Position numbers and translations under genes: made by a program
Origin: Limanda limanda
Lineage: Eukaryota > Chordata > Actinopteri > Pleuronectiformes > Pleuronectidae
Assembly: GCF_963576545.1 (NCBI RefSeq)
Contig: NC_083638.1
Location: 21,913,590-21,977,589 of the forward strand
Length of the DNA stretch: 64,000 bases
Direction of reading: 5' to 3'
The notes under the pieces: model-generated
Seen by the model: the letters and a program-made list of their open reading frames with translations, nothing else
Database searches by the model: none
Told to the model about the DNA's origin: nothing
Shown here: positions 52,621-64,000 of the stretch, in pieces
How the letters are laid out: each line of letters starts with the position of its first letter
Position numbering within the stretch: the stretch's first letter is position 1

Positions 52621-54189
52621 GAGATATAGTTGTCATCACTAAAAATCAAACCCAGACCAGACTAATTGGAGGAGGTACTATTGCTTTTTGGTTATGCAGG
52701 CAAAAAGCTTTACAAAGCACCCAGCAAGACTTGTGATGGCCAGTGAGTGGAGCATCCCAAAATAACCAGTTCATGCCAATGGCAAGTGTCATCCCGGAGG
52801 TCACTGTGCTGGCTGCCCATGTGGGGACATCTAATACAGGGCTCACACACACAATAGTGCTTTGTTTCCCTTCTCATGTAACTTGTGCACATAAATTATA
52901 AGATCACATTAAGCCCTAATTTTATAGGACACCTTGTGATATTAATCTAAGCTTATTAGACCTTGGTTAAGCAGTGGTCAGAAAAAAAAAAGTAATTTTT
53001 CCACTCCAGAAGCTGAGCTCTGTAAAGAGGCTCAGAGAGTTCAAACAAAGACGAATGCCTGGTGTATTAGACATTTCATAAACTGGCATCGCAGGCGAGT
53101 TACCTTTACTGCGTGTACACAGTTCAATTGTGCAAAAAAAAAATCTCAAACCATACTTCAAAGCATTCCACTTTTCCCCTTCCCCGTTTATTGATTAGAT
53201 AAAGCTCTTGTTCAGTAATTGTGCAGTAAATCAAGCATGGTGTGCACTAATCTCAACCCCGGGAGGAAAGTGTTAAAGGTAAAACCTGCTGGAAAGTGCA
53301 TAATTACGGCGCTGTGTTCAGCCAGGAGAGAGGATACACTCCTCCCTCTCGCATTTCTCACTCACTGCCTGCACGACCAGAGGCAGCAGAGAGAGAGAGG
53401 GGTTGGCAGAAGAGCAACGGGAAGTGTATACAGTTTCTAACCACCTCTCACTCCCTCCCTCACTCTTTCAGTCCTTCTCCCTCTCAGTGCATTCCCAACC
53501 AAAGCGCCGGGGGCGCCATGCTTGTAAAGAAACCACAGCCTTTTGAGTGCCTCTTGTATTTACAAACGGAGGCATGTTGGAATCAAAGGCATTACCACAT
53601 GACATAACACATTAAACAGTTGGCAGATTGAGAATTTATAGACTGAAGAGATAGTGGATGGGGTAAACAGGAACAGTGCCATTGTTGGATCAGTTTATCT
53701 ACAGCTATACTTGGTATGAGAGCTGAACTTACCTAAACCAGAGCACAGGAGAGGAGTCAACTGCAGCAGCTCCCTCCTTTCCCTTGCTTTGCCTTCCCTC
53801 TCTCCACACAGCCCAGGCTATACTCCAGGTGGAGACAGCTATCACTTTCCCATCAACTTCCTGTTCCGCTCGTCTCTCCACCCCCTATTCTCTCCGCTCT
53901 CTCACTCCCAGCTGCACGACTTGGTTTGCTGTGCTTTGTTTGAAGAAATACAAAGCTGTATCGTTTCCCACATCTTTTGAAACCCTCAAATCTGCAGTTA
54001 AAGAGGTTATTTTATTTTATTCCTTTCCCTCCTCATCCCTCCTTCTCTTATCCTCCTCCCCTAACATTTTCCCTTGTTGCTGTTCTGCCTAATCTCACCT
54101 CAGTTTTTATTTCACCCTCATCAGCAGGGACCTAAAAATAAATGATAAATGGAATATGATATTTTAAAGTCTTATCTCTTATCTGTTCT

Positions 54190-54310
54190 TACAGGGGAAT
54201 AATGGGGTAGTTAATCCTGCAGATCCTACTCAAATTGATTAATCAGCACATGCGGACAATCAAATAAATGATTAATATTCCCCAGTCCTGTGGTCAGACA
54301 GTTACCCCTG
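54190..54310. promoter_or_regulatory. candidate conserved regulatory element
   Basis: AGTTAATCCTGCAGATCC, then AAATTGATTAATCAGCAC and AATAAATGATTAATATTCC, fall within about 100 bp. The repeated GATTAA words suggest several homeodomain (including bicoid-type TAATCC) sites. Confidence 0.36.
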
Positions 54311-55139
54311 GAACCATCAGTAATAATTCAGTAACCCTTCGCAGACCACAGGCTGCAGCTAGTCAGCCTCACTCAGCATCAGTCCTCTGATGTTCAGCAG
54401 GACTTTGAACTTCCCGAACAGAAACTCAGACACACCAGGGGTAAAACAATCTGCAGTCTGCTCTCTCCCCGAGCCTTGACGCCCGACTACCTGATCAGAC
54501 TCACACACCACATTACAATGCATTTACAGACTTGAGGGAGAAGGACGGCAACACACGACAAGGGCTACTTCATCTGACTGCTGTTACACAAAAGAGCATG
54601 GACGCTATAAAAAAACAAATCTGTGTTCTCTACATTTCTGACAATCGTACAGAAATTACCACAATAATGCAACGTATAACATCCATAAAGACATCCATGC
54701 AGTCAGGAAAAAAAGGCAAAACTTTCCTTTGAGAGCACGCGCGCACCTGGAATGGCGTGCGTTATGTAAGCGCTAGGTGAAATGCCTTAAAAAAATAATG
54801 CCACTGTGTTCCCACAGCGAGAGAACCAGATGTCTCCAGACACTCACGCACTGACAGAGAGACAGGCTGTTTAGCAGCAACTCTCCCAGGCCTAACCACA
54901 CTGAGCACACCCTGTCCTGCTGGTGGACAAAGGAGGGGAATCTCTATTGAAAAAAGGCCCTTCTTTTCTCTCCCATTACCCATGCTATTCTCCCTCCCAC
55001 AGAGGTCAGTGAGCAGCCATCTTCGTGGCGCTCCTCTGCATCTGCCATGCTATAACTGCTATTAATCAGGGAGAGGGCCGAAGGCAGAAGAGAGCACCTC
55101 TTTACTCCCCCACACTTGCACCCGGGCTCGGGAATGAAT

Positions 55140-55156
55140 GGGTGGGGGTGGGTGGG
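55140..55156 (+). other. G-quadruplex motif with single-T loops
   Basis: Four G-runs (55140-55142, 55144-55148, 55150-55152, 55154-55156) are separated by single T residues, the loop arrangement known to give very stable parallel quadruplexes. It lies on the strand opposite to the gene sense. Confidence 0.75.
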
Positions 55157-56233
55157 TGCCGGGGTGTGACGGGAGATATGTGTGTATGCACGTGTATATA
55201 ACTTGGGGGATGTGGCTGGGAGGGGGGGGGGGGGTAAACACTGCTTGTAGGTGTGGAATGTCAGCTCTGCTCCGAGTGGTCATACAATGCTAAAGCTGTG
55301 GATATGTGTGTTTGTCTTTGCTACTGCTTGGACACAAGTTATGCAAAGCCAGTGCTCTGCTCTATGATCTACATTTATACAGTATATACACACTGCTGCA
55401 CCCCCCACCCTAATCCCCTCCTCTCTGCCATACAGGAGACTTGGCCTTTGTGATGTGTCTGACCAGCCTGTTGCCTGAGAACAGCACGTGCAGCTGTCCG
55501 CTGTGACGAACGCACTCCTGCCAGGATCAGGACACAGCGACTCTTCATCGCATTGCTATGTTTTAATACGGCTGCCTGGCATTACTAAAGCCATTTAAAA
55601 TCCATCTCAGAAGCCACTGACCTCGGGGGAGTTTACACAGGCCGAGAGCACGTCGAGGTTTAGCTATAACACATATTGATGGCCTTTAACTTGTGTTGGA
55701 GAACCTTGGAGGGTGGCGCGATAGGAACTCTCCGCTCACAACACCGAGCTCTAAAGTGTGAGTGGCCATTCAGTACTCTTGCCAATATGCCCCGGTGATA
55801 TATGGCTTTTGCCTTTAATAGGTACGAGCGTGGCGTGTAGGGCAGTGTCGTGAAAAAGACCCGTTTTATATAAGCGTTACGGTTCACTTTGATCTCGTCT
55901 CCTGCTCCACTGTTTATAAATCAGCCACACAAATATTTATGAGCGGAACGCAGAAAATGGCCGGTCTGGTTTGTATCTCTGCCCTCCCCTCCCCTCCCTC
56001 CCGACTGCGTCCACCCTCCACCCCCCCTGTGGCTGATGTGTGTGGATGAGGCCACCGCAGATGCAGAGCGAGCGAGCGCTTAGGCCCCAGGCCACATCCA
56101 TCATATCTGCTCCGTCTCTCTGGCTATTGTGTGGCCCCGGAGAAGGCTGACCTACCCAAAACAACGAAGACGGCACATTAACAATGGATGCAAACGATAA
56201 AGAAACGCTCATCACTGATTAAATGAATAAGAT

Positions 56234-56277
56234 GATGTGAAATAGGGAACTGGTACGATGTAATAGGGAACTGGTAC
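56234..56277 (+). repeat. two-copy tandem duplication of about 21 bp
   Basis: AATAGGGAACTGGTAC occurs at 56241-56256 and again at 56262-56277, each preceded by GATGT. The copies are nearly identical, suggesting a recent local duplication. Confidence 0.9.
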
Positions 56278-56479
56278 CGAGCAAACCGTTGCGTGTCAAG
56301 TACAAGGCATGCTCACACACGCATTTATGCCCCGGACTAATGCATCACTAGTTCATCAGTAACAAAGCTCAATAAATTAAAAAAACGCCATGTTCAATAC
56401 TTATTGCCTCTGCCTCCATTTTAGCTCACCTATCTGTTTCTGCCTACAACACACACAATGGGTCAGGCCCGGAGCGTCT

Positions 56480-56600
56480 GGATCCATATGCTTTAATTGC
56501 TCCCCCCTGTCCTGACCTCTGATCCAGATCGCTCTGATATACAGCATCTCTATTAAATTGGGATGTAGGTAAATATTCTTCTAATGACCCTGAGTTCTAG
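56480..56600. promoter_or_regulatory. candidate conserved regulatory element
   Basis: ATCCATATGCTTTAATTGCT, TCTGATCCAGATCGCTCTG, TCTATTAAATTGGG and TTCTTCTAATGACC. The motif texture matches the other blocks; evidence is weak. Confidence 0.27.
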
Positions 56601-57117
56601 CGACACCATTGAAAAACGGGGAGAAAAAAAAAATCAATCTTCTCTTTTCCTTTTTGCCCTTCACTGACTCTATTAGTTCCCTTTTTTTTATCTCAGGGTT
56701 GACTCCGAAAAACACGGAGGGAGACAGAGCAGAATGGAGCGTCTCCCCTGGTTTTGACAGGGCATCGGACTGAGATTCATTTCCGTAGCGAAGAGATTAC
56801 GAACCTATGCTCAGGAGGAAATATCTTTTGAGCAGCATCTTGACTGTCCTTCAAGTCCCGCGCTGGGTTCGCTAAGCCAATGGGGGGAAAAAAACAGTAA
56901 GACAGGCTTTATCTAAACAGAGCAGAATGTTGATCCTGCAATCTAGACTCGAGATAATTCAAAAGATAACACGGTTGAAGTGGCAAAGAGACAAACAAAC
57001 TGGATCCAAATGTTACCCATCATGCTTTGCGGGTTCACAGAGAGATTGGCGGTGTATGCAAGGCCATGTGCATGTGTCTGTGCATGTGTGTGCACCCTAC
57101 AGTAAAAGCTGATGAAC

Positions 57118-57217
<100 letters not shown>

Positions 57218-57220
57218 TGT

Positions 57221-57256
57221 GGGCAGGGTGGGTGGGGGCGAGGGGCGGGGTGGGGT
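57221..57256 (+). other. G-quadruplex-prone G-rich tract
   Basis: At least six runs of three or more G within 36 bp (GGGCAGGGTGGGTGGGGG then AGGGGCGGGGTGGGG), immediately after the long GT repeat. Confidence 0.65.
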
Positions 57257-58404
57257 GGTGGTGGTAGTGGTGGACTGGCTTGTCGATCGATGCAGTGATT
57301 GGCAGTTAATGGCTTTTCCTGTTCTGCCTTGGTAACCCTGGCCTGATGGCTGTTGCTTCTGATCAGAGATGGCAGATGGTGTTTGATTTTCGTATATAAA
57401 CCCCCGACTTTGTGGAGATGGCTTCATCAGGCTCAATGATTTAAAAGTTGAATACTGGGAATACTCCAGTGCTGGATCTCTCGTTTTAAAAAGCCCTAAC
57501 CTCCCTTCCAGATGTAACGACTGATCTCTTCTAACTTCATGCAACACTCGTGCTTAGTATTCTGCTATAAACCACTCAGTCCACCAGCGATAAACCATCA
57601 GGATGAGATCCACGGCAGTTTTTGTTTCCATGACGTCCGTGAGTCACGTGACCACTCAGAGAATCAAACATCCCCAATCATCAAAAGATAATCCTCAAAC
57701 AAAGCCATCACCACATTGTATTCATTTCTTTTCATCCAAACCGTAAAATTTAGTTAGAAGTTAGAAAGTTAACTTAGGGAAAAGGAGAAAAGGTTGTAAA
57801 TAGAGGGATATTGAATGATAAGCTCAATTTGATGCAAAGGAAAAGATGGAAGGTAATCAAAGTAAAAACCACGGTGTTATTTCATGTTTCAACTGCTTCA
57901 GTCTAGTCTTTAAGTCGATTTTATATCTTATAAGTCCCAAAATATTTTATTCACTTTTTCTCCCCATAAAAAAGATCTGAGTTTTTTTGGCTTTTAAGAA
58001 TAAAAGTGAAATTCACTGAAGAGAATATATATGTAAAAATGAATAAAATGTATAAAAGTGATTCAATCAATAGATAAATACTATATCATCCCTGTGGAAA
58101 ATCTCCAAAGCTGCTGTTATACTATTCAAAACATCATCTGTGGGAGGAGGTTTGCTGAGACACGGTAAGATGTGTCTGAATATTGAAGAGCACAGAAGCA
58201 GTATATTTTTGTGAGTGTGATGATGATAATGATGACGATGATGTGTGTGTGAGACAGAGAGAGAGAGACAAGTGATAGAGATAGATGGAGAGAGAGAAAC
58301 ATTTAGGTCACAGTGGAACTCACAATTGCAAAATTAATACACCCTTACTCCTGAAACATCAACAAATAAAATACGTATGCTCACTCTCTCTCTTTCTCCC
58401 TCAC

Positions 58405-58640
58405 GCTTTTCAGCATGCAAATTAATACATTGATCATTTGAATAATAATTTGCATCCCAGATCTCGCAATTCCACGTTCAAACTTTAACAGCTCCCAGAA
58501 TTTCTCATTTAAACAGGAGCTGCAGAGACAGCCCTTATGCTTCAAATTATTTCAACATGACTATTCCAACCTAACAAGCATAAATTAAGGAGATTCCTAT
58601 CTAGTGACAGAGGAAGGCCATCCGAAGGAAGGATCCAAGT
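58405..58640. promoter_or_regulatory. candidate enhancer block with inverted POU octamers
   Basis: ATGCAAATTA at 58415-58424 is the exact reverse complement of TAATTTGCAT at 58446-58455, with TTGATCATTTGAATAA between. This gives two ATGCAAAT octamers (Oct/POU sites) in opposite orientation about three helical turns apart, followed by further AT-rich words such as TAAATTAAGG. Enhancer function is inference. Confidence 0.42.
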
Positions 58641-61600
58641 CTGAATTATTCAGCAGCCCTTAATTTTAGGGCTAGTGTTGACGGGATGTGGTGATATTAT
58701 AAAAAAAAAAGAAGAAAGAAACAGAGTGCGGTGGGGGGGCTGGCACAGAAGGCAGTGAGTGATGACAGTATATGATCTGGGAGTTGGCCTCGGAGTTCAG
58801 TGGCTGTGGAGACTTCCTGTACTGTCTGACTCTCCGAGGAGATCTCAGAGGAAAGATGATTTATAAAACACAAATGTGTGAATCTGCTTATAGTAGACTT
58901 TCACCAGCTTTGGCTAGTTAAAGAAAACATCTGCCACTGTGGCTGCATCCGTGCTAGTATGATTTTGTTCAAAAACACATCAACTCTGCTATTTGTTTAT
59001 TGCCTAGCTTTCTTTCTGCAACTGACAACCGAATGCTTCCTGTTTACACTGGTAGGCGCATGCTCAGTGGTCATGTGATGTGCAATTTCAGGCACGTTAG
59101 TCTCGACTGGGATTAAAACTGATAAGGAACCAAAGAACAGAGAAGTATGGATGTAGCCTGTGACCCCGAGGCTAGCCACATAAATGAGGCAGGGTGAGGT
59201 GAGGGTGAGCGAAGAACAGACATGATATGTTGGCGTGAGTCTGACAGTCTAGGTAGTTAAACCTTTTTTTTTTTTCTACCCCCCCAACACAACTCTTTCT
59301 ATTCTGGGCATCAGTTTGTCATGAAGGAATGTGAAAGCCATAAAGTACCAGTGCCCTTGAGAAGCTGAAGATCATTCTTGTCCCCAACTCTTAAAGCTGT
59401 CTTCCTCTCTTTCACTCACTATCACTTTCCCGGGCTCTCTCCCCGTCTCTCTTACTCCAGCAGGGAGTTTAAAGTAGAACGCAGGTGTAGAAGACGGCAC
59501 CCGTGGGAAAGATAACGTTTGGGAACATTCCTGGGGTTAAAAAAGAAGTTTTTTCCCCCCTGATATTCTTCATCTGAAGAAGTATGTAATTGCCTTGGTT
59601 CCGATACTATGCCTTTGTCCCTTTAGTGCCTCCACCCCACAATCCCAATCACTACCTCTTACATCACTGCCTTGTAACTTTCATATAATACTTTAAACAA
59701 GGGATTCTATTCTCTGCTACTTTTTTACATTTTTATCTTTCCATTTTATCCATCTTTTATACTTGAGAATAAAAAGCATGATGAGGAAACAAGGTGCAAA
59801 ATGATCTTTTCCAGAGCCCCCAGTAAAAACCACATGACACCCTGGGCTGCACTGCTTAATTACAAAAGGATGAAATCTTTTCTTCTACATCTGGAGAAAA
59901 CATTGTCTACATAGCACTGATAGATTTACTGCTCCCAGTTCTAACCCTGGACTCCGGCACACAGCAATTAGGCACAACATGGATGGACAACCAGCACCAT
60001 GAAGTTCAGGAAGAGATGGTTATTCTCTCTCTGCACTTTAGAAAAAAAGGCCTCTGAGGCCCCGCAGTTTCAAACAAAAATCCTACAAAAAGGTCCTCAG
60101 GAAACTGCTGGATTGTTAATTTGTTTTAAACCTTGACAGTGGTAACAGAGATGTAGCACAGACTCTTCACTGCGCAGTGTACTTTAAATCAGATTTCACA
60201 CAACATAACCCATCTGCTTTGAGGAGACTGTGCTTGCAGGCATCAGCATCTATCTATGACCCATCATTAACAACAAACAGCCAATGAAATCCCAGCGAGA
60301 AATTGCTGAAGTTCTGCAATCCACCAGTTATCGATGCTCCACAAAATAGAGAGAGACCTTAGGGACAGATTTGTTAAAACAAAGAAAAAGCTAAGTAAAA
60401 CAAAAACAGTACATGCCGTGCACTTAGGAGCAATTTAAATGGCTGCAGCACTGTAAATCAAGCATGCCTTTAAACTCTGCCTCCGACAAACAGCACGGCC
60501 AACATGTTGTATAGTTACACAGAAAGCTGTCAAACGCACAGTGAGTTGTTTAAAAAAAGTAAATGTGTGTATAAAAATCACTCTATGCTGCTTATAATAT
60601 CATAGTCAGCTACTTAAACATCCTTTTAGACTTACAAGTGGAACATTACATGTCTAGGGGAATGAACAACAGTCAGGGCCACATATCCATCATTCTCTGA
60701 AATGTATCTGTCCCATGACTCTACTCTGTAGGCCAAACCCAAACAGAATAGAGGTCCCTGTGTGCTCATCCTGGTACCTAAGACCTCCTCCCTTCTCCTC
60801 ATCCGTCTCTTCACCCTAACTTGCTTTCATGTACAGCTCCACTGAACACAGACCTCAGAGCAGAGTAGTTTTGTGGCCCTGACCACTCGGGGGCCATTAA
60901 TCTGGTGGCTAAGCCACTGATGTATTGATGGCACAGAGCCGGTAAGCCTGCCTGCCTCACTCTCTCCATCCCTTCAGCTTAGGAGCTACATAGATTCACA
61001 TGAGCCTCCATCTGGCCTCATCAAAGCAGCATTTACCTGCCAACTGCGACTGTTAGTCTTTCAGGTGTGGCGGCTATAGGTCGACAGATGCATTTGCCGG
61101 CGGAGAGACTTGTTTGATGCTTCATTCAAGCCATGATAGCGAAAGCATGTTTGCATTCTCTCAAACGCCTTCAATTAAATCCAATTATAAGCAGTTAAGT
61201 CGGTTTTCTGTCGGTTTTTCAAACACACGTAGCAGCTTTCATCTTAATACAAAAAACAGACATTACATAAAATGTATGTGCTCTGCTGACCAGTTTATTA
61301 CCCCAAACATCAGTAATATTCATATTTGTTGTGAGCCTTTAGCCAAACACAAAGCATTCCAGATATTGATTTGATAATTAAACAGAATGTGTATGTTTAT
61401 TAATCAGGTCAATATTACACTCAGCCAACATGGCAACTAATTACCAACTTCTTCTACAGCGAAAAGACCAAATTTAGACGTTGACGTCCTAAAAGACACA
61501 AAGCCTGCTTTTTTTTCTGCAATCTTTGTAGTTAAAGGTTTGTTGTGTTGGTGGTAAAAAAAACAGGACCATGACTGATTAGCTGTAATATCATATTTAC

Positions 61601-61799
61601 AAGATAGAGGCAGGCAGAGATGGACTGAGCACAGATTAGATACACAGACCCTCCGGATGGTGTGGGCAGAAGTGTCTTTGAGATGTAATTTTTCTCTCAG
61701 TAATGCCCCCCCATCTCCTAAAATCAGTTGAAAGTGAATAGCTTCATGTGTCCTCATTTTTCAAGGGACTTAGATCTGCTGATTCAATGAGAAAATCAC

Positions 61800-62330
61800 T
61801 GTTTTGACAATAACAGTTAACAGTGCTTTGCGTGGTGTGGAGAAAGGAACGCCAAACAAAACTAAAGCTGCTTTAAGCCATGCACTCGACTCTATATATT
61901 CTCCTAACATTATTCCGATGAATGTGAGAACGAATCGGTTGCTTCGGACATTTGAGAATGTCCTGAAAAAACAAGAAGAACACAGATGTCTCAGGAGGAA
62001 AAAGAGGTGCCACACATGTAGAAGATGTTGATGGAGACGATGTATTGGAAAGACGAGATTCAAGATGTCTTCGGGCCGACGCTGTGATGTAAACAAAAAC
62101 ATGTGATCTCCACAGGGGAAATGATGTGTTGTGTCCTGCCTCCTGCCTGCTCTACCCAGATGTCACCTCTCACCTGAACGCTCCTGATATTTTCCTCTTG
62201 TTGTGAATGCGTCTGACCCAGATAATCTCCTGTTGCGTTCTTCATATGTGAAAGTCTGGATGATGTCCGGACCCAACTGTCTAGACATCTTCCGGAGTTC
62301 ATGTCTGCGTCAACGTCTTAAGAGTGAGCA
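61800..62330 (-). mobile_element. probable interspersed repeat of unknown class
   Basis: On the minus sense the segment carries phrases I associate with dispersed fish repeats: CATCAACATCTTCTACATGT, GTGGCACCTCTTTTTCCTCC and, on the plus side, TCCGGACCCAACTGTCTAGA. Both strands stay open for about 110 and 75-80 codons, with no recognisable transposase. The boundaries are estimates and no terminal repeats were identified. It could equally be unique intronic sequence. Confidence 0.33.
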
Positions 62331-62926
62331 GAGCGAGTGGGATGAGGCAAGCAGCTGAGGAAAATGTTTAGTTTTCCAGCAGGGTTGGACTTTAGATATT
62401 TAACCTTTACGTATATTCTTTTAGACCACCCATTACTTCATTATCACTAGTTTGTTTTGTGTGGTTGATTGTTTCTTATGTTTGAGGGATGAAAAGATTG
62501 GAAGAGGTAGGAAACATCAATATAACATAGATAGAGGGCTGATGTTTAAGAAACCGTTTCCTGTCTCTAAAAGGAATAAAGTGTATACACCATACATCAC
62601 TGCCCCTGATGGCAAAACCACCTGCTGTGTACAAAGTGGAACTTATCTCTGCCTTGAACTGTGATCATTAGACGATGACCAAGAATCTCAAACTCCCAGA
62701 TGACACAACTCTATGCTCTCTATAGTCATCCTACGTCCCCCACAGAGACCGTATGTAGATCCTATAGCCTTAAATGCACGGGGTCATTTCACCTCTGGTA
62801 ACTGTGGTGAAAAAACAGTGAAAAAAGGTAGGAAAACACCATCCTCTCCCGTCTTAGCACCCCTCCCTCTTTGCTATCTTTTTGTAAAGTCCCAGCAACA
62901 CCCAGAGCAGAGCAGTTGCACATACT

Positions 62927-62928
<2 letters not shown>

Positions 62929-62964
<36 letters not shown>
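62929..62964 (+). repeat. CAG repeat with CAA interruption
   Basis: Seven CAG, one CAA, four CAG. It reads as polyglutamine in a 103-codon plus-strand frame (62713-63024) that I do not regard as a gene. ZFHX3 does contain polyglutamine elsewhere, but this repeat is on the opposite strand to the gene. Confidence 0.93.
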
Positions 62965-62965
<1 letters not shown>

Positions 62966-64000
62966 TGTGCCACGGGTCAAAGCCCGACCTTTTCCCTGGC
63001 CTTCTCAAAGGGTGGGAGCTATAAGAGTTGTGAAATTCTTACACGCTGCCAAACACTAAGCTCTACGAGCCCCCCTTATTTGTCTGACAGCCCTCCTCTC
63101 CAATCCACCCTGACTCTCTGTTGTGTGCCACTCCTGCCTTGTTCCACCCACCAAGCAAAGTAACTGAGATCTGTTTGAGGTATTACACTGGAGTGCAGCT
63201 CTCTGCAGGCAATTACTGACACAAAAAGGGTAAGCAAGGTTCAGGATCATGGCTGTCTTCACTGAGGAGGTGTTCTGGAGACCCAGGATTCAAATTAAAT
63301 ACACCTTTAGTGTGATGTCCCACCATTTATCACATGTTCTTTACTTGTACAAAATCATTTGAGAAGATGTTAAAACAATATATTTCACAAGGCCTATATA
63401 TGTTGGCATTTTGTGGCACTTAAGATTACAAGATTGCTTTGTAGGTGCGTGTGTTAGAGTGGGTGTGTGTGTCTCTCTTTGTGTGTGCATTCACATGCTT
63501 GTGCATGTGAAAGGGGAGAATGGGCTGTCTCCCAGGATGTGCAGCAAGCGCTTTATTAGAGCGGTAGTACCAGTAAATCAGAGCTCAGCTCTTCCTGGAA
63601 CTGCTGCAACCTTTCCCACTGAGCACTATTACTGAACAATCATAGGCTAGCCATGATAATTAGCAGAGTATCTATCGTTCTCAACCCTCCTGTCCCCCCT
63701 CCCCCCATCCCCTCTCTCCTGTCTGTCTCTCCATCCTTCCAACCCTCCTCTTCTTTGAAATGTCTGGTGGGTGAGTGGGCAAGGCCAGGCGCCCACTAGA
63801 TGTCATTTCGCCAGAGGACATTTCACATTACCTGCTGTAATTTTTGTCTTGACGTTGGCCAGAGTGACAATCTGGGCACATTCATCCAGCTCACTATGAG
63901 ACCACTGAGAAAATATCAAGCAATGACTATGACATCTAAGAAAAAGGGAGAGGAATTAAACATGGACGTGCCTACCCTGTCTGAGGAATGAAGGGCAACC

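Noticed and set aside
62713..63024. 103-codon plus-strand frame with 12 glutamines
   Set aside because: The glutamines come from a CAG microsatellite. The flanks show no gene-like features, and the strand is opposite to zfhx3.

Overview
The window looks like vertebrate, most likely teleost fish, chromosomal DNA. There are no operons and no long uninterrupted genes. Real coding sequence occurs only as short exons with GT/AG borders, separated by 0.5 to more than 30 kb. Dinucleotide microsatellites are abundant, and there are a few fragments resembling fish interspersed repeats.

The only gene I can support is on the minus strand, entering from the right edge and leaving at the left edge. It is a giant zinc-finger homeobox (ZFHX/ATBF1) gene, best matched from memory to zfhx3. 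Four consecutive internal coding exons are present, in transcript order 43537-43306, 12477-12370, 2177-2041 and 1577-1377 (678 nt, 226 codons). Their phases fit exactly (0/1, 1/1, 1/0, 0/0). Together they encode three C2H2 zinc fingers joined by an acidic, Ser/Thr/Pro-rich linker. The first coding exon(s) should lie beyond base 64000, and the remaining zinc fingers and the homeodomains beyond base 1. No homeodomain is encoded here.

Layout by region: 1-1376 is intron; 1377-2177 holds two exons and a 463-bp intron; 2178-12369 is a 10.2-kb intron; 12370-12477 is a small linker exon; 12478-43305 is a 30.8-kb intron; 43306-43537 is a zinc-finger exon; 43538-64000 is at least 20.5 kb of upstream intron. 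The introns contain many AT-rich blocks dense in TAATTA, ATTAAT, ATGCAAAT and ACAAT-type motifs. These look like the conserved regulatory elements that surround developmental transcription-factor genes, but conservation cannot be tested from one sequence. An inverted pair of perfect POU octamers at 58415-58455 is the clearest single example.

I found no separate operon-like system, CRISPR array, rRNA, confident tRNA or viral gene. The most useful observations are the exon phase symmetry (two exons skippable in frame), a polymorphism-prone CT microsatellite serving as the polypyrimidine tract of the 43-kb exon, a CpG-richer block just upstream of that exon, a 25-bp-scale AU-rich hairpin at 34652-34718, and strong G-quadruplex motifs at 55140 and 57221.
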